Shown in pieces: positions 33,646 to 42,558 of a stretch of DNA of 64,000 nucleotides. Location: contig NZ_JAEUAT010000012.1 of the NCBI RefSeq assembly GCF_019511525.1, positions 1 to 64,000 on the forward strand. Direction: 5' to 3'. Position numbers and translations under genes: made by a program. Below the pieces are notes generated by a model. It saw only the letters and a program-made list of their open reading frames with translations. It was not told where the DNA came from and ran no database searches. Within the stretch, counting starts at the first letter, position 1, and every line of letters begins with the position of its first letter. Source of the DNA: Rhizobium cauense. GTDB taxonomy: Bacteria > Pseudomonadota > Alphaproteobacteria > Rhizobiales > Rhizobiaceae.

Positions 33646-34794
33646 TTGGGCAACGTTGTTTTTGTCGCGAAGGAAACCACGGGGGATGAGACGCGCGTCG
33701 CTGCGTCCGTCGAAACCGTAAAGAAGATGATAGGGCTTGGCCTTGACGTCGTTGTCGAGGCTGGCGCCGGTGCGAAGTCGAAAATTCCGGATGCGGAATT
33801 CGAGGCAGTCGGTGCACGGATCGGTTCGGTCGGCGCTGCTGCAACCGCCGATGTGGTGCTAAAGGTCCGCCGCCCGACGGACGAAGAGACCGGCGGCTAC
33901 AAGAGCGGTGCGATCGTCATCGCCGTCATGGACCCCTACGGCAACGATGCGGCGATCGCTGCCATGGCCAAGGCCGGGCTCTCCAGTTTCGCCATGGAAT
34001 TGATGCCGCGCATCACCCGCGCGCAGTCGATGGACGTTCTTTCCTCACAGGCAAACCTCGCAGGCTACCAGGCAGTCATCGAAGCTGCAGCGGTCTATGA
34101 CCGTGCCATGCCGATGATGATGACAGCAGCCGGTACCGTTCCGGCCGCCAAGGTCTTCGTCATGGGCGCCGGTGTTGCCGGCCTGCAGGCGATCGCCACG
34201 GCGCGTCGTCTCGGTGCTGCGGTATCGGCGACCGACGTTCGCCCGGCCGCCAAGGAGCAGGTTGCCTCGCTCGGCGCGAAGTTCATCGCCGTCGAGGACG
34301 AGGAGTTCAAGGCGGCCGAGACCGCCGGCGGCTACGCCAAGGAAATGTCCGGGGAATACCAGGCGAAGCAGGCGGCTCTTGTGGCCGACCACATCGCCAA
34401 GCAGGACATTGTCATTACCACGGCGCTCATCCCCGGGCGTCCGGCACCGAAGCTGGTGTCGCGCGCGATGCTGAAGTCGATGAAGCCGGGTGCTGTTGCT
34501 GTCGACCTCGCTGTCGAGCGCGGCGGCAATATCGAAGGCGTCAAGCCGGGCAAGGTTGCCGATGTCGATGGTGTGCGCGTCATCGGCTACCCGAACATGG
34601 CCGGTCGGATCGCGGCCAGCGCCTCGGCTCTCTACGCCAAGAACCTCGTCACCTTCCTCGAGACCATGGTCAACAAGGAAACGAAGACGATCGCCCTTAA
34701 TCTCGAGGACGAACTGATCAAGGCGACAATGCTGACGCATGCCGGCAATGTCGTGCACCCGGCATTCGGCGGCGCGAAGAAGGGGGATAACTGA
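33646..34794 (+). CDS. pntAA: NAD(P) transhydrogenase subunit alpha part 1
   Basis: A 382-aa NAD(H)-binding component (domain I) of proton-translocating transhydrogenase, which drives NADPH formation from NADH by the proton gradient. AKVFVMGAGVAGLQAIATA is the GxGxxG Rossmann motif, followed by SATDVRPAAKEQ. The start is TTG 33646 (reads as MGNVVFVAKET), with CGGAGGAGGG seven bases upstream; no ATG fits the family N-terminus. In this split form the membrane part of the alpha subunit is a separate gene. Confidence 0.94.
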   Translation: MGNVVFVAKETTGDETRVAASVETVKKMIGLGLDVVVEAGAGAKSKIPDAEFEAVGARIGSVGAAATADVVLKVRRPTDEETGGYKSGAIVIAVMDPYGNDAAIAAMAKAGLSSFAMELMPRITRAQSMDVLSSQANLAGYQAVIEAAAVYDRAMPMMMTAAGTVPAAKVFVMGAGVAGLQAIATARRLGAAVSATDVRPAAKEQVASLGAKFIAVEDEEFKAAETAGGYAKEMSGEYQAKQAALVADHIAKQDIVITTALIPGRPAPKLVSRAMLKSMKPGAVAVDLAVERGGNIEGVKPGKVADVDGVRVIGYPNMAGRIAASASALYAKNLVTFLETMVNKETKTIALNLEDELIKATMLTHAGNVVHPAFGGAKKGDN

Positions 34795-35192
34795 TGGCCA
34801 GTGAAGCAATGGACAAGGCCCTGGAGCAGCTGAACCAGGCTGTGAATGCGGTGACGGCCGCGGCGGCCCACGCACCCGAGGCGGCAAGTGCGGCAACCGG
34901 CGGCGCGATCGATCCCTTCGTGTTCCAATTCGCGATCTTCGTGCTGGCGATCTTCGTCGGCTACTACGTCGTCTGGTCGGTGACGCCGGCGCTGCACACG
35001 CCGCTGATGGCGGTCACCAACGCGATCTCCTCGGTCATCGTCGTCGGCGCGCTTCTGGCGGTCGGCATTTCGACGAGCGGGCTTGCAACCGGCTTCGGCT
35101 TCGTCGCGCTCGTTCTCGTCTCGGTGAACATTTTTGGCGGCTTCCTTGTCACCCAGCGCATGCTGGCGATGTACAAGAAGAAGGACAAGTGA
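34794..35192 (+). CDS. pntAB: NAD(P) transhydrogenase subunit alpha part 2
   Basis: A 132-aa membrane part of the alpha subunit (start of domain II). A polar Ala-rich front comes first, then about three or four helices such as FQFAIFVLAIFVGYYVVW and AISSVIVVGALLAVGIS, and it ends with LAMYKKKDK. Its ATG overlaps the pntAA stop by one base (TGATG). Confidence 0.93.
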   Translation: MASEAMDKALEQLNQAVNAVTAAAAHAPEAASAATGGAIDPFVFQFAIFVLAIFVGYYVVWSVTPALHTPLMAVTNAISSVIVVGALLAVGISTSGLATGFGFVALVLVSVNIFGGFLVTQRMLAMYKKKDK

Positions 35193-35199
35193 GGACCGC

Positions 35200-36594
35200 A
35201 TGAGCAGTATCGCAGCCTTCCTTTATCTTGTTTCCGGCGTTCTCTTCATCCTGGCATTGCGCGGGCTTTCCCATCCGGCCTCGAGCCGCAAGGGAAATCT
35301 CTACGGCATGGCCGGTATGGCGATCGCCATCCTCACCACGCTTACGCTGGCAACGCCGTCCTTCGGCGGCCTTGTCCTGATTATCCTAGGGCTTGCCATT
35401 GGCGGTGGCGCGGGCGCCTATATTGCACGCGTCATTCCGATGACCTCGATGCCGCAGCTGGTTGCCGGGTTCCACTCGCTGGTCGGCCTTGCCGCCGTAT
35501 TGGTCGCGGCTTCCGCGCTCTACACGCCGTCCTCCTTCGGGATCGGCAACATCGGTGAGATCCACACCGAGGCGAGGATCGAAATGGCGCTTGGCGTCGC
35601 GATCGGCGCGCTGACCTTCACCGGCTCGATCATCGCCTTCCTGAAGCTTGACGGGCGCATGTCCGGCAAGCCGATCCTGCTGCCCTTTCGGCATCTGATC
35701 AACATCGCGTTGCTGGCACTGATCGTGCTCTTCATCGTCGGGCTCGCCGCAACCGAAAGCCATTTTGATTTCTGGGCTGTTGTCGTTCTGTCCCTGGCGC
35801 TCGGCGTGCTGCTGATCGTGCCGATCGGTGGCGCCGACATGCCTGTGGTCGTGTCGATGCTGAACTCCTATTCGGGATGGGCGGCGGCCGGCATCGGCTT
35901 CACGCTCGGCAATCTGGCGCTGATCATCACCGGTGCTTTGGTTGGTTCGTCCGGCGCGATCCTCTCCTACATCATGTGCAAGGGCATGAACCGCTCGTTC
36001 ATTTCGGTCATTCTCGGCGGCTTCGGCGGCGAGACGGCTGCTAGTGGAACGGATAACTCCGACAAGACCGTCAAGCTCGGTTCGGCGGAAGATGCCGCCT
36101 ATCTGATGGCGAACGCTTCCAAGGTCATCATCGTGCCGGGCTACGGCATGGCGGTGGCGCAGGCGCAGCATGCACTTCGCGAGCTGGCCGACAATCTGAA
36201 GAAGAATGGCGTCGAGGTGAAATACGCGATCCATCCGGTCGCTGGCCGCATGCCGGGTCACATGAACGTGTTGCTCGCCGAAGCGAACGTGCCCTACGAC
36301 GAGGTCTTCGAGCTCGAGGATATCAACTCGGAATTTGCGCAGGCCGACGTTGCCTACGTCATCGGCGCCAACGACGTCACCAATCCGGCGGCACGCGACG
36401 ACAAGACTTCGCCGATCTACGGCATGCCGATCCTTGATGTCGACAAGGCGAAGACCTGCTTGTTCGTCAAGCGGTCGCTCGGCTCCGGCTATGCCGGCAT
36501 CGACAACACGCTGTTCTACAAGGACGGCACGATGATGCTGCTCGGCGATGCCAAGAAGGTGACCGAGGAAATCAACAAGGCGATCGGCCACTAA
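35200..36594 (+). CDS. pntB: NAD(P) transhydrogenase subunit beta
   Basis: A 464-aa protein with the rest of the membrane domain (about nine helices, residues 1-255) and the NADP(H)-binding domain III. GYGMAVAQAQHALREL is the GxGxx(A/G)xxQ motif; GANDVTNPAA and VKRSLGSGYAGIDN are further NADP loops. ATG 35200 has GTGAGGACCGC in front; the 22 codons added by an earlier start overlap pntAB. It ends the operon, followed by a terminator at 36630. Confidence 0.95.
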   Translation: MSSIAAFLYLVSGVLFILALRGLSHPASSRKGNLYGMAGMAIAILTTLTLATPSFGGLVLIILGLAIGGGAGAYIARVIPMTSMPQLVAGFHSLVGLAAVLVAASALYTPSSFGIGNIGEIHTEARIEMALGVAIGALTFTGSIIAFLKLDGRMSGKPILLPFRHLINIALLALIVLFIVGLAATESHFDFWAVVVLSLALGVLLIVPIGGADMPVVVSMLNSYSGWAAAGIGFTLGNLALIITGALVGSSGAILSYIMCKGMNRSFISVILGGFGGETAASGTDNSDKTVKLGSAEDAAYLMANASKVIIVPGYGMAVAQAQHALRELADNLKKNGVEVKYAIHPVAGRMPGHMNVLLAEANVPYDEVFELEDINSEFAQADVAYVIGANDVTNPAARDDKTSPIYGMPILDVDKAKTCLFVKRSLGSGYAGIDNTLFYKDGTMMLLGDAKKVTEEINKAIGH

Positions 36595-36629
36595 GGCGTC
36601 GCCAGGCGACCTGATTTCGATTAAACTAT

Positions 36630-36660
36630 AAGGGCGCGGGCTTGGCCTGCGCCCTTTGTT
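36630..36660 (+). terminator. Rho-independent terminator after pntB
   Basis: AAGGGCGC (36630-36637) pairs with GCGCCCTT (36649-36656), followed by TGTTTTG. Confidence 0.85.
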
Positions 36661-36675
36661 TTGCACGGTGATGTC

Positions 36676-37299
36676 ATGTCCCTCGAAACGCTGCTCCTCT
36701 ACATTCCCGCCTGTTTTGCGCTGAACATGGCGTTTGGTCCGAACAACCTGCTCTCGGTGACAATCGGCGCGCGGGCTGGAATGGGCATGGCGATTGCGGC
36801 CTCCGCCGGCCGTATTGTTGCGTTTGCGATCATGATTGCCATCACGGCCTTTGGTCTCGGCGCCCTGCTGATGGCATCAGGCGTGGCCTTCTCGATCGTG
36901 AAATGGCTGGGTGTCGCGTATCTCCTCTGGATCGGGTTCAAGCTGTTCCGCGCGAAAGTGGATGTATCGGACCTTGCGGCCGCCCATCACCCTTCGACGT
37001 TTAGGGCCTATCTCCGTCAGGAGTTCCTCGTCGCGTCGAGCAATCCCAAGGCGATCCTGATCTTTACGGCGTTCCTGCCGCAGTTCGTCGAACCCAATGC
37101 CTACTGGCAGAGCTTCTTCACGCTCGGAGCAATTTTCCTGGTGTTGGAAGTCGCCGCGATTGCCATCTACGCCTTTATCGGCTCACGGCTGCGCGGCGTC
37201 ATGCATAACGCCTGGGCGGTTCGCCTGGTCAATCGCGTCAGCGGTTCGATGATGATGTTGTTCGGCGGTGCGCTGGCGCTGACGCATCGCTCGGCCTGA
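36676..37299 (+). CDS. LysE/RhtB family amino acid exporter
   Basis: A 207-aa membrane protein with six helices. LNMAFGPNNLLSVTIGARAGM is the usual start of the fold (the P-N-N in helix 1 is a variant of the PGP motif), AYLLWIGFKLFRAK and SNPKAILIFTAFLPQFV are the other signatures. Members export lysine, threonine, homoserine or other small amines; the substrate is unknown. ATG 36676 is preferred over a TTG at 36661. It comes after the pnt terminator and has its own transcription. Confidence 0.9.
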   Translation: MSLETLLLYIPACFALNMAFGPNNLLSVTIGARAGMGMAIAASAGRIVAFAIMIAITAFGLGALLMASGVAFSIVKWLGVAYLLWIGFKLFRAKVDVSDLAAAHHPSTFRAYLRQEFLVASSNPKAILIFTAFLPQFVEPNAYWQSFFTLGAIFLVLEVAAIAIYAFIGSRLRGVMHNAWAVRLVNRVSGSMMMLFGGALALTHRSA

Positions 37300-37309
37300 A
37301 ATGAAAGGA

Positions 37310-37328
37310 GAGAGGCTGGTAGCCTCTC
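37310..37328. terminator. Hairpin between convergent LysE and DUF992 genes
   Basis: GAGAGGCT (37310-37317) pairs with AGCCTCTC (37321-37328) around GGT. On the minus strand TCCTTTCATTT follows, so it may end the DUF992 transcript. Confidence 0.5.
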
Positions 37329-37349
37329 CCCTCCCGGCGCGACCTGAAA

Positions 37350-37832
37350 TCAGGTCGCAGCCGGCGCCAGCGTCAGTTTCTCCACACCTACCGCCAGGTT
37401 CAGCCCTTCCTGGGCCTGTACGTTCAACGGCTGAAGCATGAAGGATTGGTTTGTGCCGCCGGCAATGGCCTTGGCGCCAGCGCCAGCACCGAAGCTCGCA
37501 TCGGCCCCTACGCCGTAGTACTCACCGGCCAGCGCGTAGTCGGGAATATTGGTTCCTGTTTTAGCCATGACCTGCCAGATCATGACCGATTTGCCGGTTT
37601 GCCCAACGTCCAAGCCGAATTTCTGGATCGTTCCGGCATAAACGACCTTCGATCCGCCTTCAGCAGGCGTGTAGGTGCACAGCAGGTTCTTCTTCGAGGT
37701 TACGATCAGTCCCTGGCCGCCCTCCGAGCCACAGACGAGCTGACCGAGCGTGAAGTAGTTTGCGGCACTTGCCGGGTTGGCGATGGCGGCTACTGCGGCA
37801 GCTGCCGCGGCGATCATCGTTTCCCTGAACAT
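37350..37832 (-). CDS. DUF992 family secreted protein
   Basis: A 160-aa exported protein. The Sec signal MFRETMIAAAAAAVAAIANPASA comes first, and the mature part carries the DUF992 features: QLVCGSEGGQGLIVTSKKNLLCTYTP (two Cys likely disulfide-bonded), KFGLDVGQTG and FMLQPLNVQAQEGLNLAVGV. Rhizobia have several such periplasmic proteins of unknown function. AAAAGGAGAG lies before the ATG. The gene upstream is the HWE kinase on the same strand (58 bp), so co-transcription is possible. Confidence 0.87.
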   Translation of the reverse strand: MFRETMIAAAAAAVAAIANPASAANYFTLGQLVCGSEGGQGLIVTSKKNLLCTYTPAEGGSKVVYAGTIQKFGLDVGQTGKSVMIWQVMAKTGTNIPDYALAGEYYGVGADASFGAGAGAKAIAGGTNQSFMLQPLNVQAQEGLNLAVGVEKLTLAPAAT

Positions 37833-37890
37833 GGTTCTCTCCTTTTCGAGTAGCCTGTCGGAAACGGAGTTTCGTCGGGATTGTTCCGCG

Positions 37891-39549
37891 CTATGCGCGC
37901 TCGAAGGAGCGGCGCGGTGCCGTCAATGTCCAGTAAAGGCCTTCCGGCCGAAACTCGATCTCGACCGTGCCGGAGAAGGCCGCAGCGGCGTGATTCTTGA
38001 TGATTGTCGTGCCGAAACCCGAACCCTCGGGTGGCCGTGTGGCCGGGCCGTCACGTTCCTCCCATGTAAAAAGAACGAGGGGTTCCTTGCGGGCCTCATC
38101 CTGCGCCTCCCGCCAGCTCAGGCGAACGCGGCCGTGGGGGACGGAAAGGGCTCCGTACTTGACCGAGTTGGTCGCCAGTTCATGCAAGACGAGGCCAAGA
38201 TTCTGAACGGCGTCCGGCTTGAGGGTGAAGTCCTTGCCCGAGATTTCGACCTGCTCGGTTGTCTGCGGAAAGCTCTTGAAGTGGATATCGATCACCCTGC
38301 GCAGCGATGCCCCCGCCCACTGTTCGCTGGTGAGCAGATCGATCGAGCGGGAGAGTCCGTCAAGGCGGTCAGCGACGGCAGCTTGATATGCCGGCACGCT
38401 GTCTGCTCCCTTGGCGACCTGCCGCATCATCGCCTGTACCAGCGCCAGCAGGTTCTTGGTGCGGTGCACGAGTTCATTCATCACAAAGTGCAGGCGGTCT
38501 TCCGTCTGGCTGCGATCGAAAGAAGCGTTGGAGAGTGCAACAGCGACCTGGTTGGCCTCGATGACACTGGTTTCGACCGGCGCAACGATGTGTCCTTCGC
38601 CCATGCGGTTGGCCATGTCGGCGATCGAGCGGATCGTCAGGCGGACCTGGCGGGCAACGACGTACGCCGCCAGTATTGCAAGAAGCATCAGCGCGACGCC
38701 GCCGATAACCAGGAAGCGCCATGTCGTCAGGATGGACGACTGCGCCGTGGCAACCGGCCCCCATATCACGGCCTTCCAGGACCAGCCGGGGATTTGCGCA
38801 TAGCCGAGCATCGCTTTCGGCATGATCTGCTTGTCTTCGTAAACGCCGTTCGAGTTGACGAGAGACGGCAGGATGCTCGGATTGAAAGGCTGGCCGAAAG
38901 CAATGTTGGTGGCGCCCGCGGAGGCGACGACATGGCCGCTCTGATCGATGACAGCGGCAGACCAGTCGTTCGGCAGGCCTTCGGTGGTGACGAGCTTCGC
39001 AAGATCCCTGGCATTCTGTGTGATGATCAATGCACGGACGGAGCCAACCTTTAGCGGCATTGTGACGTTGTAGACAAACTCGCCGCTCGTCCGTCCCATG
39101 AACACATCCGAGGCTTCGATTCGTCCGGACTTGATGGCTGCTTCGACGGATGGGAGATTGCCGGCCTTGCCCAGCGGCTCACCAAAGTCGCGGCGGGTGT
39201 TCAAGAGTTGCTGGCCGGTTTCATCGACGGCGATCACGTATAGGTTGTCCGCGCGCAGGGCTGTTTCCGTTCGCGCATGGAAGGATCCGAAATCGTTGCT
39301 CTCCAGTTCCGGTGAGCTGGATAGCAACCTTAGGGTTGTAGCCATGTCCTGCAGCTGGCGATCGATGGATCGAGCGAGAGCGGTTGCATCCTGGGCTGTT
39401 TCACGCTTCAAAATCGAGCGCTGGTTGTCTTCCAGCTGCGCCAGCAAAAGCGCCACGAGTGCGAAAATTGGTAGCGCGGTCGCAACTGCCATCGCGATCA
39501 GGTATGTCCCGATCGACGCCTTTGGGAAGAAGCGGAAGCGGCGCTTCAT
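37891..39549 (-). CDS. HWE-family sensor histidine kinase with periplasmic Cache-like sensor
   Basis: A 552-aa membrane sensor. Helix 1 lies at about 15-40, a dCache-like periplasmic domain at about 45-275 (DNLYVIAVDETGQQLLNTRRDFGEPLG, DVFMGRTSGEFVYNVTMPL), helix 2 at about 278-300, and HAMP after it. The kinase domain has H362 in NELVHRTKNLLALVQAM as phosphoacceptor, HELATNSVKYGALS as N box, and FTWEERDGP as the W-x-E motif that defines HWE kinases. No response regulator is next to it. Such kinases in alphaproteobacteria often feed the general stress response or light and redox signals. Confidence 0.92.
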   Translation of the reverse strand: MKRRFRFFPKASIGTYLIAMAVATALPIFALVALLLAQLEDNQRSILKRETAQDATALARSIDRQLQDMATTLRLLSSSPELESNDFGSFHARTETALRADNLYVIAVDETGQQLLNTRRDFGEPLGKAGNLPSVEAAIKSGRIEASDVFMGRTSGEFVYNVTMPLKVGSVRALIITQNARDLAKLVTTEGLPNDWSAAVIDQSGHVVASAGATNIAFGQPFNPSILPSLVNSNGVYEDKQIMPKAMLGYAQIPGWSWKAVIWGPVATAQSSILTTWRFLVIGGVALMLLAILAAYVVARQVRLTIRSIADMANRMGEGHIVAPVETSVIEANQVAVALSNASFDRSQTEDRLHFVMNELVHRTKNLLALVQAMMRQVAKGADSVPAYQAAVADRLDGLSRSIDLLTSEQWAGASLRRVIDIHFKSFPQTTEQVEISGKDFTLKPDAVQNLGLVLHELATNSVKYGALSVPHGRVRLSWREAQDEARKEPLVLFTWEERDGPATRPPEGSGFGTTIIKNHAAAAFSGTVEIEFRPEGLYWTLTAPRRSFERA

Positions 39550-39951
39550 GAGCCCACACTCCGTCCGTCTACGCGGCCTAAGGAGCCGCTGCGCCCATTG
39601 TTTTCAGGCATGAAAGCAAAAAACTCGACCACCCCAATTGCCCTCAGTGCGCCCGGATTTCCCGATAGCCTGCTATCGAAAACGAAGGCATGTTAGGGAC
39701 AGGCGCCGCCGCTTGCAACATACTAAAACATGTCGGCTGGCAATTGACGAAATTTCTGCTCGGCCGTTGCATCGATCGCACGCACGGTCGCGAGGGCTGG
39801 GCTCGCACCCCCCTGCAAAAACTCGTTAAACGCGAGTAGGCGCCGTGTGGTGTCAAGCTTGACCCGGAACGCGTTTCGGAGGTCAGCCGCCATTGCCAAC
39901 GAGCAGGGCGGCCGTCCTTGGACGACTGGCCGCCGTCTCGGCGTGCTATGC
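39550..39951. other. Intergenic region
   Basis: The 402-bp gap between the TPR lipoprotein (end 39952) and the HWE kinase (start 39549, reading away) shows no credible ORF. A hairpin GGCGGCC/GGCCGCC with an inner GTCC/GGAC (about 39908-39935) may end the TPR transcript although no T-run follows. The part next to 39549 should hold the kinase promoter. Confidence 0.5.
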
Positions 39952-40815
39952 TCAGCCGGTGGTGGCTACGCCTACGCGAGCCAGGCCGTCTTTCGCCGGC
40001 TGGTACTTCGGATCGAGGCCGACCGCATGGCGGTAGGATTTCGCTGCCTTGTCCTTCTGGCCGCGGCGCTCATAGACAAGCGCCTGGTTGGCCCAGGACT
40101 CGGCAACGTTTCCGTTGAGCTCGATCGCGTGGTTGAAATCGGCGAACGCGTTGTCGTCGTCGTTCAGCGCGATATAGGAAATGCCGCGGCCGTTGTAAGG
40201 CTCCGGTGCGTTCGGAGAGAGCGAGATCGCCTTCGAGAAGTCGTCGATCGCCTTGTCCTGCTGATTGCGCTTCTGGTAGATCAGGCCGCGATTGTGATAG
40301 GCGCGACCGTCGGTCGTGCCGTTCTGGATTGCGGTGTTGAAATCGTTGAAGGCGGCATCGTCCTGGCCGGCGGAGCGGTAGACGTTACCACGGCCGATCA
40401 ATGCCACGTCATAGTTCGGATTGATCTGCAGCGCGGAATTGTAATCCTGGATCGCCTGTTGCTGCTGACCCATGTTGCGATAAACCAGGGCGCGGTTGGC
40501 GTAGGCCTGATAGAAGCGCGGGTTGATCTGCAGAGCCTTGTTGAAGTCGTTCAGCGCCGCGCGGAAGTCTCCGCCGCGACCGTAGGCGGAGCCACGGACG
40601 TTGTAGCCTTCCGGATCCTGTGGATTGGCGTTGATGACCGAGGTCAGCGACGCGATGTTTTCCTGCGACCCCTGCGCCTTGTCGATGCTGATAACAGCAT
40701 CGGTCGTGTTGCTTGTCGTGCAGCCAGCAAGGCCTAGCGCGGTGACGATAGCGAAAACCGGTAGAACAGCGATTTTCGACGAACGCAGAGAGCGGGTCTT
40801 GGTGATGTCAGCCAT
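39952..40815 (-). CDS. TPR-repeat lipoprotein
   Basis: A 287-aa lipoprotein. The signal sequence ends in a lipobox (ALGLAGC, Cys near residue 32), so the mature protein is membrane-anchored. Then five or six TPR units follow, with clear copies such as YNVRGSAYGRGGDFRAALND, YANRALVYRNMGQQQQAIQD and ANQALVYERRGQKDKAAKS. NlpI-like proteins of this build hold cell-wall enzymes or proteases together. ATG 40815 (MADITKTRS) is chosen as it gives the signal peptide. The bS21 gene lies upstream on the same strand by 135 bp. Confidence 0.88.
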   Translation of the reverse strand: MADITKTRSLRSSKIAVLPVFAIVTALGLAGCTTSNTTDAVISIDKAQGSQENIASLTSVINANPQDPEGYNVRGSAYGRGGDFRAALNDFNKALQINPRFYQAYANRALVYRNMGQQQQAIQDYNSALQINPNYDVALIGRGNVYRSAGQDDAAFNDFNTAIQNGTTDGRAYHNRGLIYQKRNQQDKAIDDFSKAISLSPNAPEPYNGRGISYIALNDDDNAFADFNHAIELNGNVAESWANQALVYERRGQKDKAAKSYRHAVGLDPKYQPAKDGLARVGVATTG

Positions 40816-40950
40816 GCGGGCTCGTTTTCCCCCAGTGCAGCCGGTCCGTTTCAAGGACGGGCAAGCTTCAGCAGCAATTAAAAAGGCGGTGGCGAATAGA
40901 TCGCCCCCGCCAACATGCATCTGAAAACGTCGAAATAACGACAGCAACGC

Positions 40951-41163
40951 TTAGCGTGCGACGAGACCTTCGCGCTGTGCCCGCTTGCGAGCCAGCTTGC
41001 GAACACGACGAACGGCTTCGGCCTTCTCGCGAGCACGCTTCTGCGACGGCTTTTCGTAGTAGTCGCGCATCTTCATTTCGCGGAAAATACCTTCGCGCTG
41101 CATCTTCTTCTTGAGAGCGCGGAGAGCCTGATCGACATTGTTATCGCGGACAAGTACCTGCAC
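40951..41163 (-). CDS. rpsU: Ribosomal protein bS21
   Basis: A 70-aa 30S subunit protein. The GTG at 41163 gives MQVLVRDNNVDQALRALKKK, the exact family N-terminus; AAAGGAACG lies 11 bases upstream, so the spacing is loose. The middle EGIFREMKMRDYYEKPSQKR and basic tail are complete. bS21 contacts the anti-Shine-Dalgarno end of 16S rRNA and helps initiation. A second bS21 gene is found at 42278. Confidence 0.95.
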   Translation of the reverse strand: MQVLVRDNNVDQALRALKKKMQREGIFREMKMRDYYEKPSQKRAREKAEAVRRVRKLARKRAQREGLVAR

Positions 41164-41611
41164 GAGAATCACGTTCCTTTGGTTTGGTTGGTGCCGGCGT
41201 CGGCAAGGCGCCAGAGGCAAAAAAATATACGGTTCGCGCGGCCGGAGCCTTGCGATTGAGGATGCGGATAGCAGAATGGCGGGGGGAAGTCCATATGTTT
41301 TGGCACTTCCTTGTCCAAAAACCGGATTCAACCACGGTGAAATGAACTTTTTTATCGCTGCCCGACGTGGTCCTTAGCGTAGCTAGTCCGCGAAGGGGAC
41401 GGAAGGCGAGGTGCCGGGCGAGCCGGTTCGCACCGTGTTGATCGGCTTCTTGCCTTGTTTATCGCAGGGTTTGCTCTATATGTATCGGTTATCGACTGTT
41501 GGTTGTGACCTTTGTCAAGGAGCCCGGAGCTCCGTCAGATTTCCTCTCAAAAATCGAGCAAGGCCTTGTGAATGAACGCATGGCAGTAACGACCATTGAA
41601 AGGAGATCGTT
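41164..41611. other. Divergent region between rpsU and cspA
   Basis: This 448-bp region carries both 5' ends. The stretch 41450-41611 upstream of cspA should be a long untranslated leader as usual for cold-shock genes; it contains a TTTGCTCTATATG stretch (about 41469-41481) that could be a -10 region. No further gene is supported. Confidence 0.5.
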
Positions 41612-41821
41612 ATGAATTCAGGTACAGTTAAGTGGTTCAACAGCACCAAGGGCTTCGGCTTCATTCAGCTGGACGATGGGAGCACGGACGTTTTCGTTCA
41701 CATTTCCGCTGTTGAGCGCGCTGGTCTCGGCAACCTGTCCGACGGCCAGAAGGTGACCTATGACCTCGTTCGCGACAAGAAGTCCGGCAAGAATTCTGCC
41801 GACAACCTGCGCGCAGCCTAA
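41612..41821 (+). CDS. cspA: Cold-shock protein
   Basis: A 69-aa CspA-family single-stranded nucleic acid-binding protein. MNSGTVKWFNSTKGFGFIQ carries RNP1 (KGFGFI) and DVFVHISAV carries RNP2 (VFVHI). GAAAGGAGATCG stands six to ten bases before the ATG, a very strong ribosome site. It leads a group with a conserved small gene and a second bS21 gene. Confidence 0.96.
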   Translation: MNSGTVKWFNSTKGFGFIQLDDGSTDVFVHISAVERAGLGNLSDGQKVTYDLVRDKKSGKNSADNLRAA

Positions 41822-41877
41822 TTCTCATTCGGCCCGGCTGACCACGGATGTACTGGCAGCTGAGAGCCTGATGGCGA

Positions 41878-41910
41878 AGGTCGGGGTTGAACCCGGCCTT
41901 TATGCTTTTG
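41878..41910 (+). terminator. Terminator-like hairpin after cspA
   Basis: AGGTCGGG (41878-41885) pairs with CCCGGCCT (41892-41899) with one T-G pair; TTATGCTTTTG follows. Some read-through into the small gene 28 bp later is likely. Confidence 0.65.
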
Positions 41911-41937
41911 ATGACTAAGAAGGTTTGGTGAAACCAA

Positions 41938-42225
41938 ATGGAACGAATGCCGAGATACGCTGTCGGCGACAATATCGTCTTGAAAGACGGGTTTGTCCGT
42001 ACCGAAGCAACGGCCAGGACCTGCAAGATTGCAGCAGTTCTTCCGTCTGATGGCAGTCGCCCGCAATATCGGGTTCGATTCGAGGGCGAAAACTTCGAGC
42101 GGCGGATACTTGAGAGCGATATTGATATCAACGAATCCGCACCTCCGGCACCGAGTGTTGCCGCCGTTACCGATATCCAGGGAGGGTCCTGGTTGAAAAC
42201 CTCAAGCATCAGAGTGCGGAAGTAG
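41938..42225 (+). CDS. Small conserved protein of the cspA-bS21 group
   Basis: A 95-aa protein with a compact beta-rich front: MPRYAVGDNIVLKDGFVRTE, ATARTCKIAAVLPS and YRVRFEGENFERRILESDID. The segment looks like a small SH3-like barrel, fit for nucleic acid or protein binding, followed by an Ala/Pro-rich tail. The ATG at 41947 with GGAA just upstream is an alternative start. I do not know a named family, but its place between cspA and rpsU suggests a part in cold adaptation or translation. Confidence 0.75.
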   Translation: MERMPRYAVGDNIVLKDGFVRTEATARTCKIAAVLPSDGSRPQYRVRFEGENFERRILESDIDINESAPPAPSVAAVTDIQGGSWLKTSSIRVRK

Positions 42226-42277
42226 TTCCCAGGCTGACCAACCGGCAAACGTGTTTGCCCCAAGAAAGGAATTGAAT

Positions 42278-42517
42278 TTGCAAGTTCTCGTTCGAGACAA
42301 CAACGTCGATCAGGCGCTTCGCGTCCTCAAGAAAAAAATGCAGCGTGAAGGCCTGTTCCGCGAGTTCAAGGCGCGCAGCGCTTACGAAAAGCCATCCGAG
42401 AAGCGCGTTCGCGAGAAGGCCGAAGCGGTTCGCCGCCAGCGCAAGCTTCAGCGCAAGCAGCTTCAGCGGGAAGGTCTGCTTCCGGCTCCAAAGAAGGCCG
42501 TCCGTCCGGCGCGCTGA
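42278..42517 (+). CDS. rpsU: Ribosomal protein bS21, second copy
   Basis: A 79-aa bS21 paralogue starting at TTG 42278 (MQVLVRDNNVDQALRVLKKK) with AAAGGAATTG eight bases before it. It is longer than the copy at 40951 by a tail LLPAPKKAVRPAR, and its middle (FKARSAYEKPSEKR) differs. No ATG allows the family start. It belongs to the cspA group and may replace the other bS21 under cold or stress; that is an inference. Confidence 0.92.
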   Translation: MQVLVRDNNVDQALRVLKKKMQREGLFREFKARSAYEKPSEKRVREKAEAVRRQRKLQRKQLQREGLLPAPKKAVRPAR

Positions 42518-42558
42518 ACCGCGTCGAGCGGGCTCCGTCCAGATAATAGAGAGAGCAG

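Noticed and set aside
34045..34896. 283-codon minus-strand frame
   Set aside because: Antisense to pntAA, whose motifs and operon place are certain.
39908..39935. Possible tRNA-like fold in the TPR/HWE gap
   Set aside because: Only one hairpin is formed; no anticodon or T arm and no CCA-type end can be placed.
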